From contig NZ_CADFEJ010000005.1 of assembly GCF_902833055.1 (NCBI RefSeq), positions 310,001 through 374,000 on the forward strand: a stretch of DNA of 64,000 bases. The letters run 5' to 3'. Position numbers and translations under genes: made by a program. Each line of letters starts with the position of its first letter. Position 1 is the stretch's first letter. Origin of the DNA: Burkholderia territorii. GTDB lineage: Bacteria; Pseudomonadota; Gammaproteobacteria; Burkholderiales; Burkholderiaceae. This document shows positions 35,276-43,196 of the stretch, one piece after another. The notes under the pieces are model-generated. The model was not told the DNA's origin, searched no databases, and was given only the letters and a program-made list of their open reading frames with translations.

Positions 35276-36016
35276 ATGAAATCGACAGAACCAAAGCGGC
35301 TTTACCAATCTGTCGCGGCCCAGATCGTCGCGCTGATTCGCCAGGGGGAATTCGCGATCGGCGAGCGCCTGCCGCCCGAGCGCGAGCTGGCGCTCACGCT
35401 CGGCGTGTCGCGCCCGTCGCTTCGCGAAGCGCTGATTGCGCTGGAAATCGGCGGCCAGATCGAGATCCGGATGGGTTCCGGCGTCTATGTCCGCGATACG
35501 GCGGCCGATGATGTCGGCGCGATGGTCACGCTCGGCGACAGTCCGTCGGAGCTGATGCAGGCGCGCGCGGTGATCGAAGGCAGCGTCGCCGCACTGGCCG
35601 CCGCGCGAATGACGGCCGCGATGCTCGATCGCCTGCGCCGCACGGTGCAGCGCATGAAGCGGCTCGCGGAGGCCGGCAAATCGCCTGTCGAAGCCGACCG
35701 GCAGTTCCACATGCTGATCGCGGAAGCCGCCGGCAATTCGGTACTCGCTCGCTTCGTCGGCGAGCTGTTCGACAGCCGACACGACCCGATCGCCGCGGCC
35801 ATGCGCGGCCACGCGGAGAATCCGCAGACATGGACGGCCGCCGTGCTGGAGCACGAGAACGTACTTCAGGCGCTGCAGGCGGGTGACCCGATCGCCGCGC
35901 AGACTGCGATTCGCGCGCATCTGCGCGCGTCCGAAGCGCGGTGGGTCGAAGGCGGGCTGAAAACCGACGCGGATTTGGGCAGCCCGGTGCAAGTACCGCA
36001 AGCCGGGGGCGAGTAA
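35276..36016 (+). CDS. GntR-family (FadR-type) regulator of the sugar locus
   Basis: A 246-residue regulator. The winged helix occupies residues 6-75 (RLYQSVAAQIVALIRQGEFA, GERLPPERELALTLGVSRPS, LREALIALEI). The FCD effector domain follows, with likely metal-binding residues in EADRQFHMLIAEAAGN and EHENVLQAL. FadR-subgroup members commonly respond to sugar acids such as hexuronates. The ATG at 35276 removes an unrelated 19-codon extension. It is divergent from the ABC transporter and catabolic operon and is the probable repressor. Confidence 0.88.
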   Translation: MKSTEPKRLYQSVAAQIVALIRQGEFAIGERLPPERELALTLGVSRPSLREALIALEIGGQIEIRMGSGVYVRDTAADDVGAMVTLGDSPSELMQARAVIEGSVAALAAARMTAAMLDRLRRTVQRMKRLAEAGKSPVEADRQFHMLIAEAAGNSVLARFVGELFDSRHDPIAAAMRGHAENPQTWTAAVLEHENVLQALQAGDPIAAQTAIRAHLRASEARWVEGGLKTDADLGSPVQVPQAGGE

Positions 36017-36124
36017 AGTTCGCTTCAGTGGCGGGGGACGGCCTCTCAGCGGCGAGCGGATAAACGGCCGTTGTGCCTCGGAATGCGGTCAAGCGCGTGA
36101 TAACCGCGACGTGCTGGTTTTGGT

Positions 36125-36152
36125 GGGCTGTAGCCGGCCCGGAGCGTCCGCT
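36125..36152 (+). repeat. degenerate dispersed repeat, copy 1
   Basis: The core GGCTGTAGCCGGCCCGGAGC resembles copies near 36747, 38034 and 39783, all on the plus strand, in non-coding DNA. Loose consensus: GGCTGTAGCCGACCC then RRAACGGNCGTTC. The copies bracket and dot the A/T-richer islet. Origin unknown. Confidence 0.55.
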
Positions 36153-36225
36153 CGGCGCTCCAAGCGGACGTCTTCGGTATGTCGGCATACCGTGACCAGC
36201 GCAAATCGGATGGACGCCCCGTGAT

Positions 36226-36633
36226 CTATGCGCGGATCAGCGTGTCGCTCTGGAAAAGGCGATAGGGAACTGACTCAAGGTTCATGCGCTCGGGCATTGG
36301 CAGTCCATTTCCGCAGTAGTCGATCTCAATGTAGCTCAAATGACCTGAATCGTCGGCGAACAAAAGAATTTCCAGCGATCGTGACTCGTCGGGCTCGCTG
36401 AGGTCCCGAAAATTAGCTTCAAACACTAAACCGTAACCGTGTCCGCTCTTAGATATTCTGGGCACACCATCGGGCGCAGCCATTGAGAGCGAGAAACTGT
36501 TGCACCCGCATTGACAAAGCTCGCCGATTTCAGCATTCGCGAATTGTGCCGCGAGCGCATCGCGATTCGGAAACTGGCAGCGTTCGAGGATGAACGCAAT
36601 CCAGCAGGCTGCGCGGTTCAGGTCATTTCGCAT
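36226..36633 (-). CDS. hypothetical protein, 135 aa
   Basis: I do not recognise this protein. It is acidic and soluble in appearance, without signal peptide or membrane segment. It has a cysteine-rich turn (GELCQCGCNSFSLSM, near residues 37-51) that may bind a metal, and a beta-rich second half (LEILLFADDSGHLSYIEIDY). This general size and strand-rich form is common among small immunity-like and islet proteins, but that is only a resemblance. It stands alone between the GntR gene and an Mrr-like nuclease gene, reading the same way as the nuclease. Confidence 0.55.
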   Translation of the reverse strand: MRNDLNRAACWIAFILERCQFPNRDALAAQFANAEIGELCQCGCNSFSLSMAAPDGVPRISKSGHGYGLVFEANFRDLSEPDESRSLEILLFADDSGHLSYIEIDYCGNGLPMPERMNLESVPYRLFQSDTLIRA

Positions 36634-36746
36634 GTTGCGCCTGGATTGATGCGGAGCGAATCGCGGTTCGCCAGTGCATTGAATGTGGGCGATCTACGCG
36701 ACAGTGTCAACCGTCCCCTCCCGGCCGACTGCCGCCCAACGCGGTC

Positions 36747-36774
36747 GGCCGTAGCCGACCCATTGCCGTCATTC
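36747..36774 (+). repeat. degenerate dispersed repeat, copy 2
   Basis: GGCCGTAGCCGACCCATTGC, in the 240 bp gap between the 135-residue hypothetical gene and the nuclease gene. Preceded by CGGCCGACTGCCG-type sequence, also seen loosely at copy 3. Confidence 0.55.
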
Positions 36775-36873
36775 CGATCCCGGCGAAGGCAATGTCCGTT
36801 GCACACGGCACATCGATCATTCATGCCGTCAAGTCCACGCAGCACTTGGACGAAAAATTGGGTCGGCACCAAT

Positions 36874-37806
36874 TCAACTACTTTTCTTTTTTTGCGTGAA
36901 CACGGCTTGCGACCGAATCCCGTCCTCTGTGAATACAACGGTCAGTCGAGCGGCGTTGTTATCATCGAGGATGGATTCGTCAGTGTGGAACACACGTCCA
37001 ATTTTTTTATCCTCTTTCGTGTAGTCGCTGGCGGAATCAATCGGGAAATTTAATATTCCATTTTTCAAATCAAGATCAAGATCGACCCCCCTGATCGGAT
37101 ATTTCTCCTCGTCGCAAAAATAGTAATAATTCGGCGTCGGGAAAGTCAGCTTCACCTTAATGACTGGATTCGTTTCGCGCAACCCGACTCGTTCTTTTTC
37201 CATTTTTCCACACAATTCAACAACAAACTGTTTCAGACTTATTGGCATGTGATCAGAATATCGATGCATAAGTGTCACATCGAAGCCATGCACTCGCATC
37301 GCTGAATGCAAGTGCCTCTCCGCCGCTCCGCGTGGCCGGCCGTTGGCATCTAACTTTAGGCTCAGTTTTTTCAGTAAAGCCGTAAAGTTGTACCCGTGAA
37401 AGCTGATCGTATTTCTAAGCTCATCTAGCGCAGCCGCCTTCATTTCTGATAATTGGCGAAATTCGATTCCATTTTTTTTCGCTTTTTCCATCGCGGCTGG
37501 CGTGAAGCCCTCCGCCGATACAGCAATCAGCTTGTCGAGATTTAAAGATGATCTTTTGCCGATCAGCTGTTCAATCCACGTAACATCCTGCGGCGTGTTT
37601 CTTTTTCGACATTCAAATCCTATCAGCAACGTTGTTGAGCCCGCGTTAACACGCATCACTGCATCCACTTCTCGCGGCTCGCGAGTATCAACATCGATCA
37701 GAAAGTCTGGGGATTTAATGGACGCCAGACTACCAGATAACGCAGATTCAATCCTCGCCACCTGCTCCTCGAATTTTCGCCACTCGGCATCGCTTTTAGC
37801 TATCAT
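36874..37806 (-). CDS. Mrr-like restriction endonuclease-fold protein
   Basis: A 310-residue protein with visibly more A/T than its neighbours. Residues about 10-125 form a PD-(D/E)XK nuclease domain of the Mrr type. D48 (REVDAVMR) and E65 in GFECRKR are the expected metal ligands, with R67/K68 in place of the usual lysine; FTPAAMEKAKKNGIEFRQL is the usual end of the fold. The rest (about 130-310) is a beta-rich region I cannot assign. Mrr-type proteins cut modified DNA or act in phage defence. No methylase or partner gene is adjacent, apart from a 135-residue hypothetical protein downstream. Confidence 0.7.
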   Translation of the reverse strand: MIAKSDAEWRKFEEQVARIESALSGSLASIKSPDFLIDVDTREPREVDAVMRVNAGSTTLLIGFECRKRNTPQDVTWIEQLIGKRSSLNLDKLIAVSAEGFTPAAMEKAKKNGIEFRQLSEMKAAALDELRNTISFHGYNFTALLKKLSLKLDANGRPRGAAERHLHSAMRVHGFDVTLMHRYSDHMPISLKQFVVELCGKMEKERVGLRETNPVIKVKLTFPTPNYYYFCDEEKYPIRGVDLDLDLKNGILNFPIDSASDYTKEDKKIGRVFHTDESILDDNNAARLTVVFTEDGIRSQAVFTQKKKSS

Positions 37807-38305
37807 CTTTCCCTATGGAAGTTTATTTCAACGTGGACATTTCACGAAAAGAATATTCTAAACGACAACGGCGGACCCGGTCCGAACGCGGCTCTTCGTG
37901 TCAGCGTTCGTTGTGAGTCTGCGGAGCAGTTGCCAGTGAACGTCGGTCATCTCGAGAGCAACTGCCATTCGAAAGTCTACGAGCGCACGCCGATCGATGA
38001 CCGTTGTTGGCCGACAGCAGCCAGACGTATTCGGCTGTAGCCGACCCGAAACGGGCGTTCAACTCTCTCGGAAACAGCCGCGGTGCACCGCAGACAGTGC
38101 GTGAGTGACGTCAACACCGCAGTACCGCCACCAACCGATTCGCAAACCACGCCCCGGATTGACATCTTCGATTGGCTCCACGCCAGTCGACCAACGCGAA
38201 AACGGAAACCAAGCACCTCGATACGAAGACCGGCACCCCCGGGTCAGGCTGCGGTTGCGCACCCGCATGGATCAAGGACACCAAGAATCAAGATCGCCTT
38301 TTGAT
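37807..38305. other. 499 bp intergenic stretch in the islet
   Basis: No convincing coding frame. It contains repeat copy 3 (38034-38061) and, just before it, a GACCGTTGTTGGCCGACAG segment that looks like the outer part of the same element. The beginning is A/T-rich and likely holds the promoter of the nuclease gene. Confidence 0.5.
38034..38061 (+). repeat. degenerate dispersed repeat, copy 3
   Basis: GGCTGTAGCCGACCCGAAAC, followed by GGGCGTTCAAC, the best match to the consensus. Lies in the non-coding stretch upstream of the nuclease gene. Confidence 0.55.
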
Positions 38306-38899
38306 TCAAGGGCGGGACATTGCAATTTGTCGGCTCACCGCAATGAATTCGGGATCGTCGAACAACTGATGCAGAAGACTCTGGAAAATTGCAGTCGCCT
38401 GCATCATCCCGTCTCGTGCAGCCAGCACACCGATGAACTGCACATCCCACTTGGTCTGTGCGCGCAACACCTTGTCATAGATGACCGCCCGCCCGTCCGA
38501 CACGACAAATCTCCCTGCGAGGTCCGCGTGCCCGTCGAGCACATGAACATCGGACAGGGAGGCGGTCAAAACGGCGGGTGCGTCCGCTGCATATAGCCCC
38601 GCCGACACGAGCTCGATGCGAAGTGCCTCTTTCAAATACGAGGTCCACGACCCATCCGCCGGCGCCGCGATGCTCAACGACCGAACGTGCGTCTGAATAT
38701 CCGCAGGTTCCGCCCCGCGCACTACCTGATAGCGTGCCGTGCTCGGAACCTTCATCAATGCCATCTGATTTGCAATACTAATCTGATAGACAGGTGCCGG
38801 CGTCACGCACCCGCCGCAAGCAGCCAATATGCCGGCGAATAGCAACCGCTTCCCGAGCGACAAACCACACTTCCATCGCGGCACAGTGCGCAGCATCAT
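38306..38899 (-). CDS. probable lipoprotein, 197 aa
   Basis: A protein with a basic start, hydrophobic core and lipobox (FAGILAACGGC, acylated Cys near residue 31). The mature part has strand-turn patterns of small envelope lipoproteins (SWTSYLKEALRIELVSAGLY, LTASLSDVHVLDG) that resemble YajG/auxiliary-type lipoproteins, but I do not recognise a specific family. The ATG at 38899 overlaps the stop of the upstream lipoprotein gene (TGA shared), so the two are coupled and their products may act together in the envelope. Confidence 0.7.
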   Translation of the reverse strand: MMLRTVPRWKCGLSLGKRLLFAGILAACGGCVTPAPVYQISIANQMALMKVPSTARYQVVRGAEPADIQTHVRSLSIAAPADGSWTSYLKEALRIELVSAGLYAADAPAVLTASLSDVHVLDGHADLAGRFVVSDGRAVIYDKVLRAQTKWDVQFIGVLAARDGMMQATAIFQSLLHQLFDDPEFIAVSRQIAMSRP

Positions 38900-39501
38900 T
38901 GAGCGAGATCGGAGGCTTGATCGATTTGTTCGAGGCTTTTCCCGATTATTTGACGCAGCATTGTCGCGGACGCCTCCTGCACCGTCATTCGCTGCAAGCC
39001 TTCCGGCCCGGAGGCATTACCGATCGTCGTATGAATTGCATGCTTGACGGTGGTGGTCACTGGATCGTGACCAGGCTCGAGGTAATTCGTCGTGCAGATG
39101 TAGCCGTCCGTTACCATCGTGCCGATCAAGCCAAACGTGAGGCCGGTTCCGAAACCTTTCGCTGCAACATTGTCGGTCAACGGAACGTTGTTGAGGGTGA
39201 TCGAAAGCTTGCGTCCTGACGGGACCGGTTCGTACGAGACTCGACTAAACAACCCGGATTGCGACACTTGCTCGAAGATACGTGGACGCAGCGCTTCGGT
39301 TGCGTGAGCATTCGCGACGCCCTTCGTTTGGAACTCAACGAGCAGCTGGATTGGCTGCGGATTCGCGGATTTTTTCAACTCCGCATAGCGCGGTTCGCCA
39401 AGCGACCGATCGACATACGAATGAGGTGCCAAGCACGCAGACAGCGACAATGTCAGTCCAATGGTGGCGGCAACTCGAGCGATATAAATATTTTTGGTCA
39501 T
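38896..39501 (-). CDS. probable lipoprotein, 201 aa
   Basis: Starts MTKNIYIARVAATIGLTLSL with lipobox LSLSAC (Cys near 23). The mature part has one glycine-rich hydrophobic segment (GFGTGLTFGLIGTMVTDGY, about 115-135) that could sit at a membrane, and otherwise an alpha/beta pattern (LRPRIFEQVSQSGLFSRVSY). No family recognised. First of a two-gene unit with the 197-residue lipoprotein. It is upstream-bounded by A/T-rich sequence that likely holds the promoter. Confidence 0.7.
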   Translation of the reverse strand: MTKNIYIARVAATIGLTLSLSACLAPHSYVDRSLGEPRYAELKKSANPQPIQLLVEFQTKGVANAHATEALRPRIFEQVSQSGLFSRVSYEPVPSGRKLSITLNNVPLTDNVAAKGFGTGLTFGLIGTMVTDGYICTTNYLEPGHDPVTTTVKHAIHTTIGNASGPEGLQRMTVQEASATMLRQIIGKSLEQIDQASDLAQ

Positions 39502-40044
39502 ATTAGTAGATTTTTGAATACAGATGCCAAGAAGAAAAGCAGCCGTGTCGCATGCGCTTCCTTGGCAACAAATGATCCACGTCTTCCAGCCAAACTCCCC
39601 GAGCGGAAAAACGCGTCGAGCGCTCTGCTCAGCGACCTCCCCGTTACGGCCGCCATCGATGCAGTCTGCATGCCTGCGAATCGTACCGGATTGTTACAGT
39701 CACTTACAACGACCCACCATCAAACATTGTCAACCCTTCCCGCGCAAGCGATCCGGACGAGATATCGAACGTCTCGGACTGGCCAGCTGTAGCCGACCCA
39801 GAACGGTCGATCAGCTTCCCCAACCCATGTCGGCTGACGCCCCGCCCACTGCCCTTGTCACCACGCCGCTGACCGCAGCCTGGTAACCAACTGGCACGAT
39901 GTCCCTTTTGCGCAATGGTGAATTCGATGTTCGGTACTTCTGGCACCAAGGCCCCGCGCATACAGTCAGGTCAGCCTTCGGATGCGGCGCTTTCCGCCAA
40001 AACGGACCCGCACGAAGCTTAGTTGACGTTCTAAAGGAACAATC
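39502..40044. other. 543 bp intergenic stretch, right edge of islet
   Basis: No convincing coding frame on either strand. Contains repeat copy 4 at 39783-39810. The last 25 bases hold AAAGGAACA, a ribosome site for the bicupin gene. Base composition returns to high GC to the right of this stretch. Confidence 0.5.
39783..39810 (+). repeat. degenerate dispersed repeat, copy 4
   Basis: AGCTGTAGCCGACCCAGAAC followed by GGTCGATC, near the right edge of the islet, mirroring copy 1 at the left edge. Confidence 0.55.
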
Positions 40045-40989
40045 ATGCTGACCAGGACATCACCCACACTTGCCACCAACCCCGACGTGGCGACCGAAGA
40101 CGCGCAATACTTCGAATACACTTCGTCCGCCAATCCGATCGGCGCGAAACTCATCTCGCGCGTGCCGTTTCGCAATTTTCCGCCTTCACTCTACTCCGAC
40201 GGTCCGACGCGGGTGGTGCCGCTCGACCTGTCCGCCGAACTCGGGTGTCCCGGTCCCGCGACCGGTCCGGGCTTGAGCGCGAACTTCCTGCGCATCGAGG
40301 CTGGAGAAGCCTTGACGTTCGATCCGATCGCGACCTCGCAGGTCTGCTACGTGATCAGCGGAACGGGCCGGGTGGAACAAGGCGCAACGCGCTTTCCGTT
40401 CGCGCAGGGCGACTTCTTTACGCTTCCCGGCGGTATCTCTGCTGTGCTCAATGCGGATGCGACCGCCACGCTGTATTACGTCAACGATGCGCCATTGCTG
40501 AGCTACCTCGGCGCAACCCAGGTACAGGCGCGCTTTGCGCCCACACGCTATCCGGCAGCAGCGGCACAGGCGGCGCTGCGCGAAGTCGCGGAACAAAGCA
40601 ACGCTGGCCGCCGCAATCGCATCAGCGTACTGTTGGGCAACGCCAACTTTCCCCAGACGCGCACGGTGACGCACGTGTTGTGGGCAATGTTCGGCATCGT
40701 GCCGCCGCGTTCGATGCAGAAACCGCATCGGCACCAGTCGATTGCGCTCGACTTCATCGCCGGCGGCGGCCCGGGCGTCTACACGTTGGTCGGAACCGAA
40801 CTCGACGCAGAGGGCAATATCGTGAATCCCACTCGCGTCGATTGGGAAGCAGGCATGGCATTCGTGACGCCGCCGGGATACTGGCACGCGCATTTCAATG
40901 AAACCGATGACAACGCGTACGTGATTCCGATCCAGGATGCGGGCTTGCAGACGTATCTGCGCACGCTGGACATCCGCTTCGCCCGTTAA
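40045..40989 (+). CDS. bicupin protein, gentisate-dioxygenase-like
   Basis: A 314-residue protein with two cupin domains. The first (about 85-150) has QVCYVISGTGRVEQGATRFP and FAQGDFFTLPGG; the second (about 220-300) has MQKPHRHQSIALDFIAGGGP (HxH metal ligands) and FVTPPGYWHAHFNETDD (third His). This layout matches gentisate/salicylate/1-hydroxy-2-naphthoate type ring-cleavage dioxygenases, but cupin binding proteins are possible. AAAGGAAC precedes the ATG. The stop overlaps the convergent LysR gene by 4 bases. Confidence 0.75.
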   Translation: MLTRTSPTLATNPDVATEDAQYFEYTSSANPIGAKLISRVPFRNFPPSLYSDGPTRVVPLDLSAELGCPGPATGPGLSANFLRIEAGEALTFDPIATSQVCYVISGTGRVEQGATRFPFAQGDFFTLPGGISAVLNADATATLYYVNDAPLLSYLGATQVQARFAPTRYPAAAAQAALREVAEQSNAGRRNRISVLLGNANFPQTRTVTHVLWAMFGIVPPRSMQKPHRHQSIALDFIAGGGPGVYTLVGTELDAEGNIVNPTRVDWEAGMAFVTPPGYWHAHFNETDDNAYVIPIQDAGLQTYLRTLDIRFAR

Positions 40990-41951
40990 GGGGCGCGCTC
41001 CGGCTCGAGTCCGTCGTCCCAGTACGGCGGCTCGCCGAACGCTTCGGCGTAGAAGTCCACGAAGGCGCGCACTTTGGACGAAACGATTTTTTTGGGCGGA
41101 TACGCCGCCCAGACCGCGGGTTCGGCTCGTCCGAGGCGCGCCTCCCACTCGGGCAGCACCTGTTGCAACTTTCCGGCGCGCAGGTCCGCGGACGCCAGCC
41201 AGGTCGGCAGAAGCGCCACGCCGCAACCGGCCACCGCGAGCGCGAGCACGGCCTCCTGGTCGTCGGCGCGCAATCGGCCTTTCAGTTCAATCATCAACGG
41301 CTCAGAAGCTTCCTGCACCGGCCGCAAAGCTGCGCGGGAACGTGTAAAAGACCATTTGTCGTCGGGCATCAGCGACAAACGAAGCGTGTCGTGAGCAGGC
41401 AGATCGTCTGGAGTACTTGGCGTACCACGACGTCCGAAATACGCGGGGCTGCCGCAGACGATACGGCGATGTGGCGCGAGGCGCCTCGCCATCAGTGACG
41501 AATCGGGCATCACGCCGGTGCGAATGGCCACATCGACGCCCGCGTCGATCATGTTGACCGTTTCGTCCGTCGAGACGATGTCGAGGTCGATGTCGGGATA
41601 ACGCGCCATGAAGGCCGGCAGATGCGGCACGACGTGCAGCCGCCCGAATGCAGGCGGTATCGTCACGCGCAGCAGGCCCTGCGGCGAGCGATTCAGCGAT
41701 GAGGTTGCTTCCCGTGCCTCGTCGAGGGCTTGCAACGCGAAAACTGCGCGTTCGCGAAAGAGTCGGCCGCCCTCTGTCAAGACGAGTCCGCGCGTCGACC
41801 GGTTGAACAGCGCGATGCCCATATCTTTTTCCAGCTCGCTTATGTAGCGTGAGACGGTCGAGGTCTTGACGGCCAGTTCATTGGCCGTCTTGCTGAAACT
41901 CTCCAGTTCAGCTGCGCGGACGAAAGCCCGTACTGCGGCAAAGTAATCCAT
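40986..41951 (-). CDS. LysR-family transcriptional regulator
   Basis: A 321-residue protein starting MDYFAAVRAFVRAAELESFS. The DNA-binding domain is at about 1-60 (KTANELAVKTSTVSRYISEL, ALFNRSTRGLVLTEGG), with the substrate-binding domain to the end (RLHVVPHLPAFMARYPDIDL, DVAIRTGVMPDSSLMAR, LPTWLASADLRAGKLQ). The upstream open frame is discarded because the family start is clear at 41951. It is convergent with the bicupin gene, and no divergent target is adjacent, as a response regulator gene follows 349 bp away. Confidence 0.9.
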   Translation of the reverse strand: MDYFAAVRAFVRAAELESFSKTANELAVKTSTVSRYISELEKDMGIALFNRSTRGLVLTEGGRLFRERAVFALQALDEAREATSSLNRSPQGLLRVTIPPAFGRLHVVPHLPAFMARYPDIDLDIVSTDETVNMIDAGVDVAIRTGVMPDSSLMARRLAPHRRIVCGSPAYFGRRGTPSTPDDLPAHDTLRLSLMPDDKWSFTRSRAALRPVQEASEPLMIELKGRLRADDQEAVLALAVAGCGVALLPTWLASADLRAGKLQQVLPEWEARLGRAEPAVWAAYPPKKIVSSKVRAFVDFYAEAFGEPPYWDDGLEPERAP

Positions 41952-42300
41952 GGGATCCCGGAGGCGAATTTGGTGACGTGGCTGTCTCGAACTTAGCACA
42001 TTCCACTGGCTCGGCACGGCTGATGCGGACCGGCGGAGATTGTCGCGACGGAGCCTGGCGTCATGCAGCAAAGGGCTGCGGCTCTCTCGTACCCGTGCAA
42101 GCCGGCCCGGCGGTCGACGAACGTGTGTCGGAGTCGGTATCTCGGCAACTTGGCTAGACATCCGCTTCTGGCTCGCATCGGCATTGCACGGACGTCGGCG
42201 TCGGGCGGTACGAACCGGTGCAGGACGGCGCGCCGCGGCAGCCGTTCGTTGGTGCGCGACAGCTATAATTCATGCCGTTCCCCCGACGAATATCCGCGCA
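41952..42300. other. divergent intergenic region, lysR / response regulator
   Basis: A 349 bp GC-rich region between two divergent starts. No strong palindrome, RNA or extra gene was recognised. It presumably holds both promoters. Confidence 0.45.
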
Positions 42301-43062
42301 ATGACGGACGCCAATCTTCCTCACGTGCTGGTGGTCGACGACGATCCGGTGATCCGCGAACTGTTGTCCGACTACCTGTCCGACAACGATATCCGCGTGA
42401 CGGTTGCCGCCTGCGGCCAGGATATGGCGCGAGCGCTGGAATCCTTTGCGATCGATCTCGTGATTCTCGATCTGCGCATGCCGGGCGAAGACGGCGTGCA
42501 GATCGCCCGCGAATTGCGTGCGCGCTCGAACCTGCCGATCTTCATCGTGTCGGGCAAACGTGACGAAGCCGACCGCGTGATGGCGCTCGAGCTCGGCGCC
42601 GACGATTACCTTACCAAGCCGTTCAGCAATCGCGAACTGCTTGCGCGCGTCCGCGCATTGCTCAGGCGGGCTGGTGCGACGGCCCCCGCCACCGGGCGGG
42701 GCAACGACGCACGCGCATACCGGTTCAGCGGCTGGGAGTTGAACGTCGGCACTCGGCGGCTCACGGATCCGGCGGGCACGCCGGTCGAGCTCACCAACGG
42801 CGAATTCTGTCTGCTCAATGCGTTTCTGGCCGCGCCCGGGCGCGTGCTGTCCCGCGACCAGTTGCTCGAATCAAGCAGGCTGTACGACGACGTATACGAC
42901 CGGTCGATCGACGTCCAGATCCTGCGCCTGCGCCGCAAGATCGAGCCCGACCCGTCGCATCCGGTCTTCATCCGTACCGTGCGCGGCGCGGGCTACGTGC
43001 TCGACGTGCCGGTCACCCGGTTGAGCGCGGCGGCCGGATGGACGAACGGAACGCCGGTGTGA
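42301..43062 (+). CDS. OmpR-type response regulator
   Basis: A 253-residue regulator. The receiver has an acidic pocket at D13-D15, phospho-acceptor D57 (IDLVILDLRMPGEDG) and K107-type lysine (DDYLTKPFSN). The winged helix has PVELTNGEFCLLNAFLAAPG and DRSIDVQILRLRRKIEPDPS, ending in RTVRGAGYVLDVP, followed by a 19-residue tail. The ATG at 42301 gives the family start; no strong ribosome site is seen. It precedes a PAS/kinase/receiver protein and the bd oxidase genes on the same strand and may control them. Confidence 0.9.
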   Translation: MTDANLPHVLVVDDDPVIRELLSDYLSDNDIRVTVAACGQDMARALESFAIDLVILDLRMPGEDGVQIARELRARSNLPIFIVSGKRDEADRVMALELGADDYLTKPFSNRELLARVRALLRRAGATAPATGRGNDARAYRFSGWELNVGTRRLTDPAGTPVELTNGEFCLLNAFLAAPGRVLSRDQLLESSRLYDDVYDRSIDVQILRLRRKIEPDPSHPVFIRTVRGAGYVLDVPVTRLSAAAGWTNGTPV

Positions 43063-43196
43063 GCGTGCACATGCCGCTCAGGCGCACGGCCCGCAACGAA
43101 AGAGGCGCGACGCGACTGCGGCCGCCGCCCGCGAGCCGCACGGCTCGAGCGGCGTCCGCGCGTGTCGTCAGGCCGCCGCAGCAGGACTGAACGTCG

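Noticed and set aside
35135-36001. A 288-residue frame antisense to the GntR gene
   Set aside because: Shadow of a clear FadR-type regulator; no protein-like pattern.
25811-36016. L-fucose catabolism as the role of the sugar locus
   Set aside because: The reductase and lactonase would suit it, but the usual L-fuconate dehydratase and later enzymes are missing, and LgoD-, UxaB- and UxaA-like proteins fit L-galactonate better. Kept only as an alternative.
39704-39961. An 85-residue minus-strand frame in the islet edge
   Set aside because: No ribosome site, no domain, and composition like non-coding sequence; it also overlaps the dispersed repeat.
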